A stretch of 64,000 bases of DNA from Patella vulgata (lineage: Eukaryota; Mollusca; Gastropoda; Patellidae): contig NC_065885.2 of NCBI RefSeq assembly GCF_932274485.2, positions 37,647,062 through 37,711,061 of the forward strand. Reading direction: 5' to 3'. A model generated the notes under the pieces. It was not told the origin of the DNA, made no database searches, and saw only the letters and a program-made list of their open reading frames with translations. The position numbers and the translations under genes were made by a program. Positions 1 through 12,200 of this stretch are shown in pieces; the stretch's first letter is position 1, and every line of letters starts with the position of its first letter.

Positions 1-1124
1 CAGAAATCGGGACGATTTAATAGAATATAACATTAAGATTAATGCCCACTAGAAAACGCAAAAGCAAACCCACTGCTATAAAAATGACACTAAATACGCT
101 AGTACACGCTTCATCTTCAAATGTAATAAACAGTCAAGAAATTCCGGTCCAAAGTACTAGAAACACATTGTTGTTAGTTATCCAAGTTGAAAATCTCGCA
201 GTTTAAAAACGGCTTAAATGTACTAACAATTCGAACTCAAAATGGTCGAGGAGTAATCTATTACAACATGTACTAAATAACAACTCGTTTTAATTGTATT
301 TTGAATGAAATAAATCAAGCATTATTATTCAGTCAGCGTTATTACTTCTACCCAAGAGATTATTATAAACATTAAGTTAGATAATACTACATTTTCTACA
401 TTCTGTTATGTGAAAGTTAAAACGATAATTTAAATCAAATACACGATTACTTATTTTAAGGAATAACATGTATTGTTAAGCTCAGAGATGTAAGCTTATT
501 ATATCTAAAACCTCTTAAATATAGTGTTGATATTTATCCAATATTTGTGACGACTGACTTTAAAGGTGTTCTTAAATACGGCAACTTTCAACTAACCCAG
601 CATGTCCTTGTAGATATAGATGTCTGATATTGTTATTGAAATGAAAATGTATGTGTATATATTATATTGTTGTTATGGTAAACATGTCTAGCATATCAAT
701 ATAATTAGTATATCATATATAGGACGATTATTTGAAACATGACAGTTTGTGTGGAGATTGATAGTGAAATTGACAGTGATAAAGACCATTAGAAAGCTAT
801 AACTGTCAATCAATAGTGATGGAGGCACCTGCACAAGGTAAACTTGATCCGGGCTTTAATCAACGTAGACTTCATTAAAAGCAGATCAAATTCGGCCAGT
901 TTAATGAACAGCCAACCACCAAACCTTATTTTCTTAACTTTCAATATGTTCCCCCATATAATCAGGTAACTTGATCTAACCAAATTCATGAATTCATTTT
1001 CTCTAATTCATGTTATTTTGTTTTCTATGTCGCTGGTCATATGTTACTGGCGTGTTGACTATCAAAGCCTATCTGAAGCAATGTCACGTCTCATATCCAC
1101 AAGTCGACCAACCTTGGATGTATT
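1..1124. other. AT-rich non-coding, upstream side of Wnt7
   Basis: No exon-like reading frame, repeat array or RNA gene could be recognised. The missing Wnt7 signal-peptide exon was searched for on the + strand (an ATG, a hydrophobic run, then a donor leaving two bases) and no convincing candidate was seen. This may be distal intron 1 or the 5' flank of Wnt7. Confidence 0.5.
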
Positions 1125-1980
1125 ATGGAACTAGGAATTTTCCCGCTAACGCTAGACAATTATACCCGCATGTTTATGTATCATAAAAGGCTAAACGATG
1201 TCAGGATGAAACAAATATTTCCTCTACTATCAGCAGCCTATACTGAAGATAAAAATATATCCTCTAAAAATGAAAAATTGTCTTCGTCAGCTGCATCGCA
1301 ATCAATAATTTAACATCGAAACTCGAAATAAATGATGTACATTTGTTAAATAAAGAGAATATAAAGAAATCCCTGGAAGCAAAATTTAACTCCTTCTACC
1401 ATATATCCTCTAACTCGAATAACAGCAAATTACGTACATATTTCATTTCTCCAGGCTATTTATATTCGGTTAAAAATAGAGATCATAGGAAAGCTTTGAC
1501 CACACTTAGACTAAGTACGCATCACTTATATATAGAGGGGTCAATACAAAAAAATCTCGCTGATCAGCGTTTATGCTCGAAAACGAGCAACACTTTTTGC
1601 TAAACTGTAGCAAGTATGAAGAAATACGTAAAACCAATTTATACACAGCCTTCTCAGCAAATCCTGAGATTTCGTACAATTTTATTAATCTCTTTAACCC
1701 ACCAAAATCGAATGCCAAGGCAGTGGCTTTATATGTGTTTTGGGCTTTTGATAAGAGACCTAAATCCAATTTGGTGGTAACTACATGTAACTGAAACCCT
1801 ATACATGTAGATTTACATGTACAATATCGTTTGTATGAATGTATTACTTGTGCGTTCATGTATGTGTTGTCTATGTAATATGCATTATTAAATGTATATG
1901 ACTATGTCTTAAGTGTATATGTATGCATGCTGCCCTTAATGGGCGTTTTGGTGCAATAAACATCTTATCTTACCTATCTT
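1125..1980 (+). mobile_element. 3' end of a degenerate non-LTR retrotransposon (LINE)
   Basis: Three broken reading frames in order look like the C-terminus of a LINE ORF2 protein. At 1125 there is ELGIFPL, like the ELGRYPL motif that follows the reverse transcriptase. At 1440-1530 there is RKALTTLRLSTHHLYIE, like the common LTRLRLSNHxLxIE motif. At 1573 there is LENEQHFLLNC, part of the terminal CCHC-like zinc knuckle. The frame changes near 1313-1343 and near 1573-1600, so the copy is dead. After the last stop (about 1794) comes a 180 bp 3' UTR-like stretch ending in AATAAA (about 1956) and a short tcttatctta-type tail. The RT and endonuclease domains are absent, so the copy is 5' truncated as is usual for LINEs. 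Family placement (CR1/jockey-like) is tentative. Confidence 0.75.
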
Positions 1981-3458
1981 CCTAAAGCCTATCATACATA
2001 GGAGATTTCTTTAGGCATTTTGTAAGCGATTTTAATTGCTCTCGGATTGCCAGATAAAATTGCCCACGTGAGTGACTTTGCAACGGCAACAAATATAGAC
2101 TTTTGTCGCCGGCGAGATATTGCCAAATATCAAATATGATATTCAATCGACAAAGAATTTCCAGTAGCTCTGCAATTGTACATGAGACGCTTTGTCTGCG
2201 GAAGCAAGCAATCTCTCTTGGACAAGTTTGTTCGACCAATCAGCGTAAGCTACATGTAAATGTAAATCCAAACATCTCCTTTATATGTCAGGAATGCACT
2301 GATTACAAGTAAAACAGGACAGAAATATAGTGACCGTTTGTTGCGCTGTAGTGTTGATATGAAAAGATGTTAGGTTCGCCAGAATTTAAACAAATGCCGA
2401 ACATCCTCCATCATAATAGACACTAGAATATGGCCAACTGGAAATGGTCTTCTCTAATTAGATACACATGAAACTTGTCGATTAATTGGGCTGGTGACTG
2501 CTGATAGTGTTTGGCCCAGAGTTACATTGAACCAGTAGTTTTGACGTTTGCCATCCAGTCCCAAATCAATGCTTCAGAAAGCGTCCAGTAATGGTGACTG
2601 TCGTGCACGAGATATAACTCTGGATGATTATCTTTATTTCTTCCTCTTAGAAATTATTTCAATACGTATATAATTTCGTTCGGGTGTGTGAGTGTGTGTG
2701 TGAAGGAAATGTTGTAATGACCACTTAGTATTTTTCCCTGATTATATTCTAAATGCATCCCCGTTCTATAATTAATGCTCACAAGTGAAGTTAAGTACCA
2801 TATGGGCATTTGTAAGACCAAAGGGTATACAAGAAATACCTCATATTATAATGTTGATTCAAATTCTAGACAATTTCCAGGTCATTTGTACCCTTTATTG
2901 TTTTTAATAAAAGGTGAGAGAGAGTATAACAAGTTATGCGCCCACTGAGCAAGAGCTGACATTTACAAAACATGTGAAAATCATGTCCAGGAAAATTGTT
3001 CAGGAAGAAAAAATGATACGACTACCTGACAGGGTCATTTAGTTATTTTTTCAACATAAACATTGAGATCCATAGTCTCGAATGCTGACCAGGGAGAGAT
3101 GTGTCTAAATGTTCTTTCTGCCTTCAGAGTTAAACACATTACATGTTTTGTCTATTACACAATGGCAAGTTTATGACATGTTAAAACCACAACTAATCGT
3201 TTAAAATACATCCAAAGATTCTGAAAATAAAATGGTGTTTCTTTTTATTAATTTAAAACAAAATTCCATTCAGAAATTTATTCAAAGCAAATAAAATGAT
3301 TGTCATATGAACTTGCCACATTAATGAGAATCGGTATTAAGAAAATATCGATACCTCTAAAACATACCTAATATAATCACCTTTTGTATTTTTAAAACAA
3401 ATGTCTAAGTAAAAGGTGGTATTTAATATATTTAAAAATCTGTTTTTTCTATTTCTAG
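1981..3458. other. Non-coding, probable Wnt7 intron 1 (3' part)
   Basis: No gene is seen here. A (TG)n stretch lies near 2688-2702. The last 40 bases contain a pyrimidine tract (tgttttttctatttctag) forming the acceptor of the first Wnt7 exon found. If exon 1 lies outside the window, intron 1 is at least 3.4 kb long. Confidence 0.6.
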
Positions 3459-3688
3459 GGCCCTTTCATCAGTGGTGGCTCTTGGAGCCAATATCATCTG
3501 CAACAAAATACCCGGTATGGCACCAAAACAGAGAGCCATCTGTAGAAGCAGACCTGATGCCATCGTTTCTATAGGGGAAGGTGCAAAATTAGGTCTCACG
3601 GAATGTCAGTACCAGTTTAGACTAATGCGATGGAATTGTTCAACACTTGACTCAAACGACTCAATGTTCGGTTATGAGTCGCTCGGAG
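3459..3688 (+). CDS. Wnt7: Wnt7, second coding exon (first in window)
   Basis: Wnt7 is a secreted, lipid-modified glycoprotein ligand for Frizzled/LRP receptors. This 230 bp exon lies between acceptor tttctag (3458) and donor g|gtaagt (3689), phase 2 in and phase 1 out. It encodes [19 protein letters not shown], essentially identical to the mature N-terminus of vertebrate WNT7A/B, then [25 protein letters not shown] and RWNCST. The NCS is a potential N-glycosylation site. In vertebrates the residues before ALSSVV form the signal peptide on a separate exon, and the same junction is seen here. The subfamily call rests on [19 protein letters not shown], which is diagnostic for Wnt7. The signal-peptide exon was not found in the window. 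Confidence 0.96.
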
Positions 3689-4464
3689 GTAAGTTTGTCT
3701 TTTTTTATGAAATTTCACCCGTGCTTCCAGTCACACGGAAGTTCTAGGATATTGACCCTTAATTTACAGCTACAAATACCAATATGAAGCATATGTGGCG
3801 AACAGTTTGTTGTTGATTTCGCCAAACTCGTACGGAGTCTTAAATGTATAAATACAAGACATCCTTACTCAGAGGAACGTGAACTAAATAAAGCTTCTCT
3901 TCGTTGTCTCATCTGAGAGCACCGGTGTCGAGGCGTCACAACCAGCAAGACATGGTTCTATCTTAAGGATATTACCTTGCCCGCAACAAAATGACCTAAG
4001 TCAAGATGTCGAAAACTAGTCATTCATTCAGTCATACGAGGCGTTACCAGTATTACAGTACAAACCTAAAACCTTATTCATGAACAATGTGTAAAATATA
4101 CTAGGAATTTTAAGCACATTTCTCTGTTATTCCAAAACATGTGAAGTTTTGACCCTTCGCCATATTAATTCTGAATAAGAAAGTTTATTTGTACTACATT
4201 TAAAGCATCTATGGATACGTTCGTGTCTTTAATGTTTATTGTTTACTGCGCCTTAATATAGTTTATGCAGCTGTGAGTAGACGACCTATTGTTATTATTC
4301 TAATCCCATTGTGTTTTTAAACTAACAGAACAGTATCACCTATCCTCACCTTCTTTTAAGGTGAATAGCATATCTTAATACTCTACAGCAAAACGACCTC
4401 ACCTCACATCCTCTAGTTGAACATACGAATAGCTGTCAATATCTTTAAACTGTTATGGTAGATG

Positions 4465-4502
4465 CAGTGGCGGATATAGGATATAGCATTCAATTCGACT
4501 TA

Positions 4503-4542
<40 letters not shown>

Positions 4543-4846
4543 AAGGGGGAGAGATGGGGTTTAACGTCCGCTCAATACAAACTAGGTCAATTTTATTTCA
4601 ATAATCCGCTTGCGCGTAGTGGTCTTTAGCAGTGGGAGGAAACCGGAGGTCCCACGAGGTTGTCAGGCGACCCTTATCCAGTTGACTCAAAGACAGACCT
4701 TGTGATACAGCGCGCACATTTCACTTAAAACATTACCCCAGCAAAGAAACCGCTCAAATAATATACATGTTTCACAGAAACAGATTAATAAATGAATTTT
4801 ATATACTGTTATTTACCGATGGGGGGGGGGTCTGGTTCCGTCACTG
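4465..4846. mobile_element. hAT-like MITE interrupted by a SINE
   Basis: The left end reads CAGTGGCGGATA and the right end, read in reverse, CAGTGACGGAACC; these resemble hAT-type terminal inverted repeats. The 8 bp flanks ggtagatg (4457-4464) and agtagata (4847-4854) match at six of eight positions, the target-site size hAT transposases make. A G10 run lies just inside the right end. The interior is mostly a (GA)n tract and a SINE of family 1. No transposase is present, so it is non-autonomous. Confidence 0.6.
4505..4720 (-). mobile_element. SINE family 1, copy A (shortened)
   Basis: On the + strand the copy reads tail first: a (GA)n run, then ggggtttaacgtcc, the core gtgggaggaaaccggagg, and the reversed tRNA-like head. 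The part with the B box is deleted in this copy. It sits inside the hAT-like MITE 4465-4846, so it is younger than that element. Confidence 0.75.
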
Positions 4847-7481
4847 AGTAGATAACATAAAAATGATTTATTGTCACAAAATTGTACATCAATTTCTCAA
4901 ATCCACTTTGGAATCAAAAGCGAAAGTCGACCACATTTCGGATTTATCTCTAGGGTGATGTAATTCTGAAATATATTATAATATTGAATGTTGGATCGAT
5001 GGATCATTGGGTACCGGGATTTCATTTCAGTCACAATAGTGAATTAACCTGATAAACAACTATAAATGATTAAAAATCATCATCATCGCCATCATAAGGC
5101 TTGACAACAACATTACTGGGGTTATACCTTATTTTAGTAGATTACTATGATGGGGCAGAATCCCATTTACCATGAATTCATATGTTCAAAGATACCAGAC
5201 GTTACCCTCTCGTTCAAACTAATCTTTGATATAATCACTAGCCTGCCAATTGTCAATGATATGATCCAAATTCACCATTGTCACCATCATACTCATTATC
5301 ATAAACATCACCATCATCATCATGCTCGTCAACATTGTTACAAGGATTACATTAGTTTTACTAGCTGCATGTTTAAAGTAGCTAAGTCTTTAACTTAATA
5401 TCATCCACAGTCTTCGAGATAGAAAACACGAATTATTTGTCAATTCAAATCAAAATTGATGTTGTGACCTTACGGGAAAACATGGGCATCTGGTATCCAA
5501 TATTTAAGACAAAATAAACAGTTTACCATTCGTACACGAATCGTGTACCCCACAATGCGTTTCAGCGCCATTTGTAACAAAAGGATCGAAGAACGAGGCT
5601 CGACATATTCCACAAGTAATGTCAAACGGTGACATTTTCTTACCTGAAGAGCATGCGCAATAAATACTACTGGCATAACCAGACGCTAGAGATTGCCATT
5701 CGATTGAAACTTCTCGCGGATTTCGCCGAACATAACTGATTTGAAATTAGAGTAAAAACGAAAACGATTGAATGTAAATCAGTTTATACACATTCATATT
5801 ACATTATTATATGCGTTGCGACCCATTTGTGTCAATTTCTAGGTCCCAAATATTAGCGATTTAGCTCCTTTAAAATATTACTGGGTTCATATCGTCAAGA
5901 TACGCTTGACAGTAACCTTACAACCACCAAAATATTCCGAGTTTATCAACAACATATAGAAGTCTATGTACGTTTTTATGTCGATGTGCTTCCGACTCAT
6001 TTCTCTTAACAACGTGTTAATCCCCTGCCAACCCCATAATCCTCCTAATAAGCTAATCAGTGACCCTTATTATAAACATACACTGATAACATTGACCTTT
6101 CACCCTTGTGTATGTCATACAAGAATGATATAGGGGTTATAACAATGAAATGGATGTGTTTTCAGACATTCTCGTTTGTTATTTTGCTGTATGTATGTCG
6201 TTTTTTATTGCCGTAAGACATTTCATAATATATAAAATAGTTAACTATGTGACTGTCCCAGAATGTTTTTAAAAGTCGTGGTACTGGTATTGCGTGTTCT
6301 TAAGGATCGAGTAAGCATAGTCTGCCTTATCCCAACACTCGTCTTTATTGTACCCGAAATGAAAAAGCATCACATATGTATTGTCTGTCAGTCATGCGAA
6401 GTTGTACTAGTGCAATACCTAGTAATTTAAACAGGTATCCCATGTGTACCTAAGTTTCGGCGAAATGATGACTATGAACACGTCGTATTTGGGTTAACCA
6501 TTGTAACTTTTATTTTCAAATATGTGAACGTCCCATAAAATTAGAAGTGGTGGCAAGTGTTCCAGAAAGGAAAACCATGTTTTGTCGCGTATACAACACC
6601 GTCATTAATTATGGCTAACTGAAACAATGGTTTATACACTCACTTTCCACCAACAACGCAAGGTCTTGAAAACCAGAAATATAACCCTTTATTTCCAATG
6701 TTGTACACATACAGGGATCAAGTCGACACATTCAGTTAAATTTTGATCGATGTTCAACTATCGATTATTTCTTTCAAAAGGTGTTGTGCTTCTGCCATTT
6801 TAAAATATGTGACGGATGTTTGCGTGTCTATATGCAGGTATCGTAGTTGTATTAAATTTAGCTACATTTTATAAAACAATACACAGACATTTTTCAAGGG
6901 TTAAATTCCCAGATTGTTGTACTTTTATCAGCAATTAAGTTAACAATAAAAGTTCACAGTTGTTTACAAATAAAAACATTAAAAAAATATAAAGTGGAAA
7001 AATAGTCACTCTTATTAGCTAGAAAGATTGCTAAACTGCGAACTCAATTCTTAAAAACAAACTCAATCTCGAATTTATGGCTGGGCTGTATACGAACATT
7101 TTAGTGTCATTTTAGAAACATTATTAAAATACATTTCTAGAAACAGGCACTGCATATATTTTCGGTGTTCGATTTGATCGGTGACATAATCAATCTAGAA
7201 ATAGCTATCCCCACTGCTGGATTACAAACAACTGTTTCATTTAGCACGTGACAAGGGAAGCTTACTTTCCCTAGAACACCCAATACCACGTATTAGATCT
7301 AAACCATCTGCCCGGTTACTTAGACATGTACAAAGTAGAGTATCCTTACTCTTTCTAGAAATCATTTATCATTTAAGGAGTATGTTCGCATAAGACCATT
7401 TTTGTGTTATTTTTTTTAATTCATTGTTGAATGGGATGAAAGTCAAGCGGTAAACCATATCCAATATAGATAATACCCACC

Positions 7482-7765
7482 AATGGTTGAGAGAGAGGGG
7501 GAGGGGTTAACGTCCACTCGACTCAAACTAGGTCATTTCGGGACTAACACATGGTTCAATTTTATTTCAATAATTGACTTGTGCGTAGGGGTCTTTAGCA
7601 GTGGGAGGACCCGGAGAAAACCCACGAGGTTGAACAGGCGACCCTACTCCTTAACACATACAACCGGGTAATCGAAACCACGCCACTTGACTCAATGACA
7701 GTCCTTATGAAACAGCACGCACGTGCTAACCATTCGGCCACACCCCCACCCCACCACCACCACCG
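7482..7765 (-). mobile_element. SINE family 1, copy B, near full length
   Basis: In its own sense (- strand) the copy starts near 7745 with a tRNA-like head: A box like TGGCCGAATGGTTAGC, B box like GGTTTCGATTACCC. The body contains the conserved core ending ...tcctcccactgctaaagacc, and the tail is a short CT-rich run. The 9 bp repeat ccaatggtt at 7480-7488 and 7766-7774 flanks it and is a likely target-site duplication. The gtgggagga..ccggagaaaaccc core resembles the Nin-type domain known from SINEs of several invertebrates (family knowledge, not verified here). Confidence 0.8.
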
Positions 7766-7981
7766 CCAATGGTTTAGGAGCCTGAACTAAATTGAACTCA
7801 TAACTAATAGATGATGAGTTATTTAAGTACCAAGAGTCACAATTAAAATCCGCACCATAAAACTTCCTCTGAGCGAGTCGTCAAAACGCGAATTTCTTGT
7901 ATCCCGTTGGTTTTGTTGAACTTGGAATTATTTAAATTGGTGCTATTATAGAAATTTATCGCCATTTTATTTGTTTTTCAG

Positions 7982-8253
7982 GAACAAAAGAAGCTGCTTT
8001 TATATACGCCATTACGTCGGCAGGTGTAAGTTATGCTATAACCCAATCATGTGGATTGGGCAGTTTACCAAATTGTGGTTGTGATAGAGATAAGGGGGAT
8101 GGGAAATTAGCCCCACAGGGCTGGAAGTGGGGTGGTTGTAGTGCGGACATTAAATATGGATTACGTTTAGCCAGAAAATTCATGGATGCAAGAGAAATAG
8201 CAGAAAATGCCAGATCACTGATGAATTTACATAATAACAGAGCCGGAAGAAAG
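7982..8253 (+). CDS. Wnt7: Wnt7, third coding exon
   Basis: This 272 bp exon lies between tttttcag (7981) and aag|gtacta (8254). It enters in phase 1, completing a Gly codon with the previous exon, and leaves in phase 0. It encodes about 90 residues: [14 protein letters not shown], then [32 protein letters not shown] and [12 protein letters not shown]. These are standard Wnt core motifs; the [12 protein letters not shown] stretch and its cysteines belong to the conserved N-terminal domain fold. The length equals that of the homologous vertebrate exon, and no insertion or loss of cysteine is evident. Confidence 0.96.
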
Positions 8254-8961
8254 GTACTAATATCTATTTTTACATAATCATCTGTGTGTGTATTACTTTA
8301 TTTAAAGAAATATCACTGTACTTAATCTGTCCGATTGGATTTCGTTGCAAATAGTGATGTTATGAGCTGGAAATGTCATAACATCAAAGTAAACCATTGT
8401 TTTTAATCGAAACTATTCTGACGAATGATTTCCAAATGAGAGCTTAGCCCCAAGCGTCTAAATAATCAGTTTAACGTTTTGTTAACTTACAGAAACGTTT
8501 TGTTATAGATACTATTTCTATTTTCCAAGATACCGATCGACATTATGATTGCTATTTTAAAATCAAACTCAAATCTGTCAATGTCCTTTGTAAAATAGAT
8601 TTGTCTCGATAAAGTGTCAACTGCAAATATCATCTTCGTCATAGCTTCAATTATTAGTTTCCCACACCACATCATCAAGGATATCATTTACCAGCAATAT
8701 TTGCACTTTAGGAATTGTTCCTATTCCAAACCACGAAAGCAAGTAATTGTGAGACTATTTTTTTTTTCTAAAAATCGCTAATCCAATTATAATTTTATAA
8801 TCAAAGATTTAAAGGGCCTATCATATCTTTGGTAATTATCCCAAAAATAGAAAAGTTAAAAGCACAACAAGTATTCTTACCAAAAATCTTATTATTATCC
8901 AAACATTATTAAAATTGACCGATCTTAACTTAAGTTATGACTATCTATTCTAAAGTTCCTA

Positions 8962-9312
8962 ATATGTTTTTTTCTGTTGGATTTCATGACATCATGTTTT
9001 TGTATTGATTTCATGGAATCATGTTTTTCTAAAGTTCCTAATATGTTTTTTTTCTGTTGGATTTCATGACATCATGTTTTTGTATTGATTTCATGGAATC
9101 ATGTTTTTCTGTTGATTTCATGGAATCATGTTTTTCTGTTGATGTTTTTCTGTTGATTTCATGGAATCATGTTTTTCTGTTGATTTCATGGAATCATGTT
9201 TTTCTGTTGATTTCATGGAATCATGTTTTTCTGTTGATTTCATGGAATCATGTTTTTCTGTTGATTTCATGGAATCATGTTTTTCTGTTGATTTCATGGA
9301 ATCATGTTTTTG
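8962..9312. repeat. 27 bp minisatellite with a duplicated lead-in
   Basis: The unit is about gttgatttcatggaatcatg plus tttttct (27 bp), repeated about seven times with almost no divergence from 9108 to 9312. A segment of about 70-80 bp that begins ctaaagttcctaatatg appears twice before the array (from about 8951 and 9029). Because 27 is divisible by three, the array stays open in more than one frame and reads as a 9-residue peptide repeat. It lies inside the Wnt7 intron and has no splice sites, so it is treated as satellite, not gene. Confidence 0.9.
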
Positions 9313-10213
9313 TGTCTTAGAACGTCAATCCTCTATATATTTAACACAAACTGTTGCATTAATAATCGTTCTTTTTTTAAATTTAATAACCTGTATTTTC
9401 TAATTAATTAGAATCTAAGTCAAATCTTAATTAGAATGGATCAAAATGTGGGATATTGGTCGTGTTTATCTATTAAGGCGATATCAATGAAATCGTATTA
9501 CTGTGAGAAAATAAATACCAAGATTGCTTTAGAATTAAAAAGCCACACAAGATAGAAATCGCAAATATCACAGGTGTGTGCAAAACACTTTCTTAAATTT
9601 AGTATAAAACTGCCAAACTTTATTCCTAGACAAATTGGGTGGATCTCATATTTATCCTTTCTGGTGGTCTGCTATATTTTATTTAAATATCTTATTCCCA
9701 TTGATGTGTTAATTCACTTAAAGTCTGTATTTTCTTTATCTTTTGATAGTAGAGAACTTCAAAGGTAGATAATTTAAGTATGTGTTATTGACTTGCGGGT
9801 TGGTTGCCTTTGGTAATGTTTTTCCGTTGACTTCACAAATTAGATCGGCATTCTTTACCTGTATCACCTAGCCTATAAGTTACTAGTATTTATACGGCCA
9901 GGTCTTACCTTAACAAGTAACCAGTTCACTTCAATAAATTGTCGTTCTCATTTGCCATGATAGTTAGACACCTTAATAGCATGTTTTATGACGTATACCC
10001 CTATACGTGCTGTGTAATCCTATGATTTGATAATGCCAACGAATTATAAACAGGTCATCTACCAATGCTGTTGTTTGACAGCAGTATTTGGCCTTATCGG
10101 ATCGATAAAATCGTGTATCCAAACGCAGAAAACAAAACACTTTTGTTGAATTTAGCTCAAGATGCCGTGTAAACTAATTTGATACATGGTTGTGTAACAT
10201 AAATGGGCAGTTT

Positions 10214-10455
10214 TATTGAAGTCACACAGTCAGATTAAAATACAGATCTATTTCGTTTCGGTTTTTTTTATACTTTCGATGGCCTACACTACATGAAGAT
10301 CTAATCGGTTGTACTGGAAGGTAGCGTCAGGGGTCGTACGAGCGGCTTTTGATCCTTTGACGTCAGATATTGATTAATCAATCAGCTTTGACGTTTCTAG
10401 TGGTTTACCCACAGTTCCGTGCATCGCACGCCAAAAACTCGCCGTAACAGACCGT
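10214..10455 (+). repeat. Dispersed repeat R1, copy 1
   Basis: About 230 bp, from ...cagattaaaatacag to ..gcacgccaaaaactc, align with 44422-44645 at roughly 80 percent identity by eye. Shared landmarks include tacatgaagatct, ggtcgtacgagcggcttttga, and cacagtt..gcacgccaa. No TIRs, pol III boxes or coding were found. Confidence 0.7.
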
Positions 10456-11100
10456 TTCATTGGCTAATCCCTCACTTCTACCAGAACGCCAGTAATATAA
10501 CAACTCTTCCAGATCCTAGTGTAGTTAAGAAAAGTAAAACTATAAAAAACGAAACGAAACAGGATCTGTGTTTTAATCAGATTGGAAGTCACACAACATT
10601 GTGCTGAAGTCACACTACCTTGTGCTGCAATCGAAACAACGTATGCTGCTGAGATCAAACAAGTTTATGTATGAAATTGTAATCTAATACTTAAAAGCGT
10701 AGATTGTAGAGTAAACTTAAGTTTTTAGAAGATAACAAATAATTTGGAATAATAGATGATAGTAGTGTCGAAATTAGTTTCTAATTTATAAGTTGCCGAG
10801 AAATGGCCAATTATGCATGTCTTACTTTTCGGTAGGTGGTTCGGATTTAACCAATAAGTAAATTGATATTTTCATTAATCAAATCACTTACAGATTTAAC
10901 GTTTCGCTTGAGCTAGAACCTATAACCATTACCGTTATACAAAATGACGTCTAATATAGTATTTGTTTTATTTAATCGTCTTGTTCACTACCTAAAGAAC
11001 ATCTTTATCTTTGTTAACTTCAAATACGAAAAATGTCTATTAACCAACATTAATTCATGTAATCCAAATGGTCTTCCATTAAGTAGAATTATGTCGTAAC

Positions 11101-11425
11101 AGTGGTGTGAACTATAGTGAGTAAGGCGCTGGCACGTTAGCCTGGAGGTCGCGTGTCCGATCCCTGCGTTGGCCGAGAAAGTCTATCGGTGCCTGACACA
11201 GGATAGCTGTCTAGTTGTTCAGATGGGACGAGAAATCGAGGTCCCGTGTACATATTGGCGTGCACGTAAAAGATCCCTTGGCAGTTTGAATTCGATATAA
11301 GAGTAGATCGTAGCGCCACTGTCCCGGCAAAATGTCCCTCATAGCACACTGCATGGCGTATGCCCGTCTTCATTCGCAAAGTAGAAGCAGAACAGGACAT
11401 TAAACCTCATTTCATTTCATTTCAT
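11101..11425 (+). mobile_element. SINE family 2, full-length copy
   Basis: The tRNA-like head has gtgagtaaggcgctggcacg, then a B box-like tgtccgatccc. The body has cgtgcacgtaaaagatccct and gtagcgccactgtcccggc, and the tail is ttaaacctcatttcatttca, an (ATTTC)n-like end. Other copies lie at 51709, 40750 and, in reverse, at 11450, 12079, 33632 and 41985. The 87-codon antisense frame over it is not a gene. Confidence 0.8.
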
Positions 11426-11449
11426 TTTCGTGAACTATAGATGCAAGGT

Positions 11450-11668
11450 TACGGAAAGGGAATCTAACTGGGCTAATGAAGTCGGGCGTAAGCCATATGG
11501 TTGCTATAAGGGTACGTTTTCCGGACAGCGGCGATACGGCCCACTCTTATTTTTAATTCAAGTTCGAAATGGGTCTTTTACGTGCACCCCAATGAATACA
11601 CGGGTCCTCAATTTTACGTCCCATTCGAACTACTAGACGCTATCCTTTCAGGCCATCCGTCTCAGCAC
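11450..11668 (-). mobile_element. SINE family 2, inverted partial copy
   Basis: The reverse complement shows the same body (gacgtaaaagacccattt.., gccgctgtccgga) without the tRNA-like head. It lies 25 bp after the + strand copy, giving a tail-to-tail inverted SINE pair that could fold in the Wnt7 pre-mRNA. Confidence 0.7.
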
Positions 11669-12078
11669 ATATGTCCCTCAACCATAAAAATACACGAGTT
11701 TCATTTAGTGTGATTTGGTAAGTCATTACATTATTTCCCACGGTATGGTGTATTTAGTTTTTGAATCAAATTTTTTCAGTTAAATATAGAAAATATATTG
11801 AGTAGGTGTAGGCCTTCGGGCTAGAATTTAAATAATATCACGACACGAAACTCACGAAGTGAATTGAAAAATTATTAATGAGTCCGTCAAAAGTTACAGA
11901 TACCATAAATCTTGATCACCTGTATGCACTTTTAACAGTAAAAAATAATACTTCGTAACTATAAGAAACGGGGATGAAATAAAACACAGTTTAACGTCGT
12001 ACTGACCATTCTACCCCAACATAGTCATGAAGAAGAGTTTACGCCATGCACTGTTCAATGAGAAAAATGTTGCAGGGC

Positions 12079-12200
12079 TCTCAGAGGTTCAGACTGTCAA
12101 GGTTTTTTTTTACGTGCACGACAAAGGGTACACGGAGATCCCATTTTTCGTCCAATCCAGATGACTAGACGCTTTTCCTAGCTTGACCCTTCTTGCTACC
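12079..12200 (-). mobile_element. SINE family 2 fragment
   Basis: About 120 bp of the central body in reverse: ctgtcaaggttttttttt, tacgtgcac, then gtccaatccagatgactaga. Head and tail are absent. Confidence 0.55.

Larger units (their letters stand above)
3689..7981 (+). other. Wnt7 intron 2 (4.3 kb)
   Basis: The intron starts gtaagt and ends tttttcag. It holds a hAT-like MITE carrying a SINE (4465-4846), a second SINE (7485-7745), and (CAT)n-type simple repeat at 5273-5325. A His-rich reading frame over that simple repeat is not a gene. Nothing else is recognised. Confidence 0.85.

Noticed and set aside
1-3458. Signal-peptide exon of Wnt7
   Set aside because: No ATG-led hydrophobic frame ending with a phase 2 donor was found; I do not assign one.
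5147-5398. Histidine-rich 83-codon frame
   Set aside because: The His run is the translation of a (CAT)n simple repeat.
11137-11400. Antisense frame over SINE family 2 (also 40826-41110 and 51800-52063)
   Set aside because: The same frame appears at several SINE copies, so it is a property of the repeat and not a gene.
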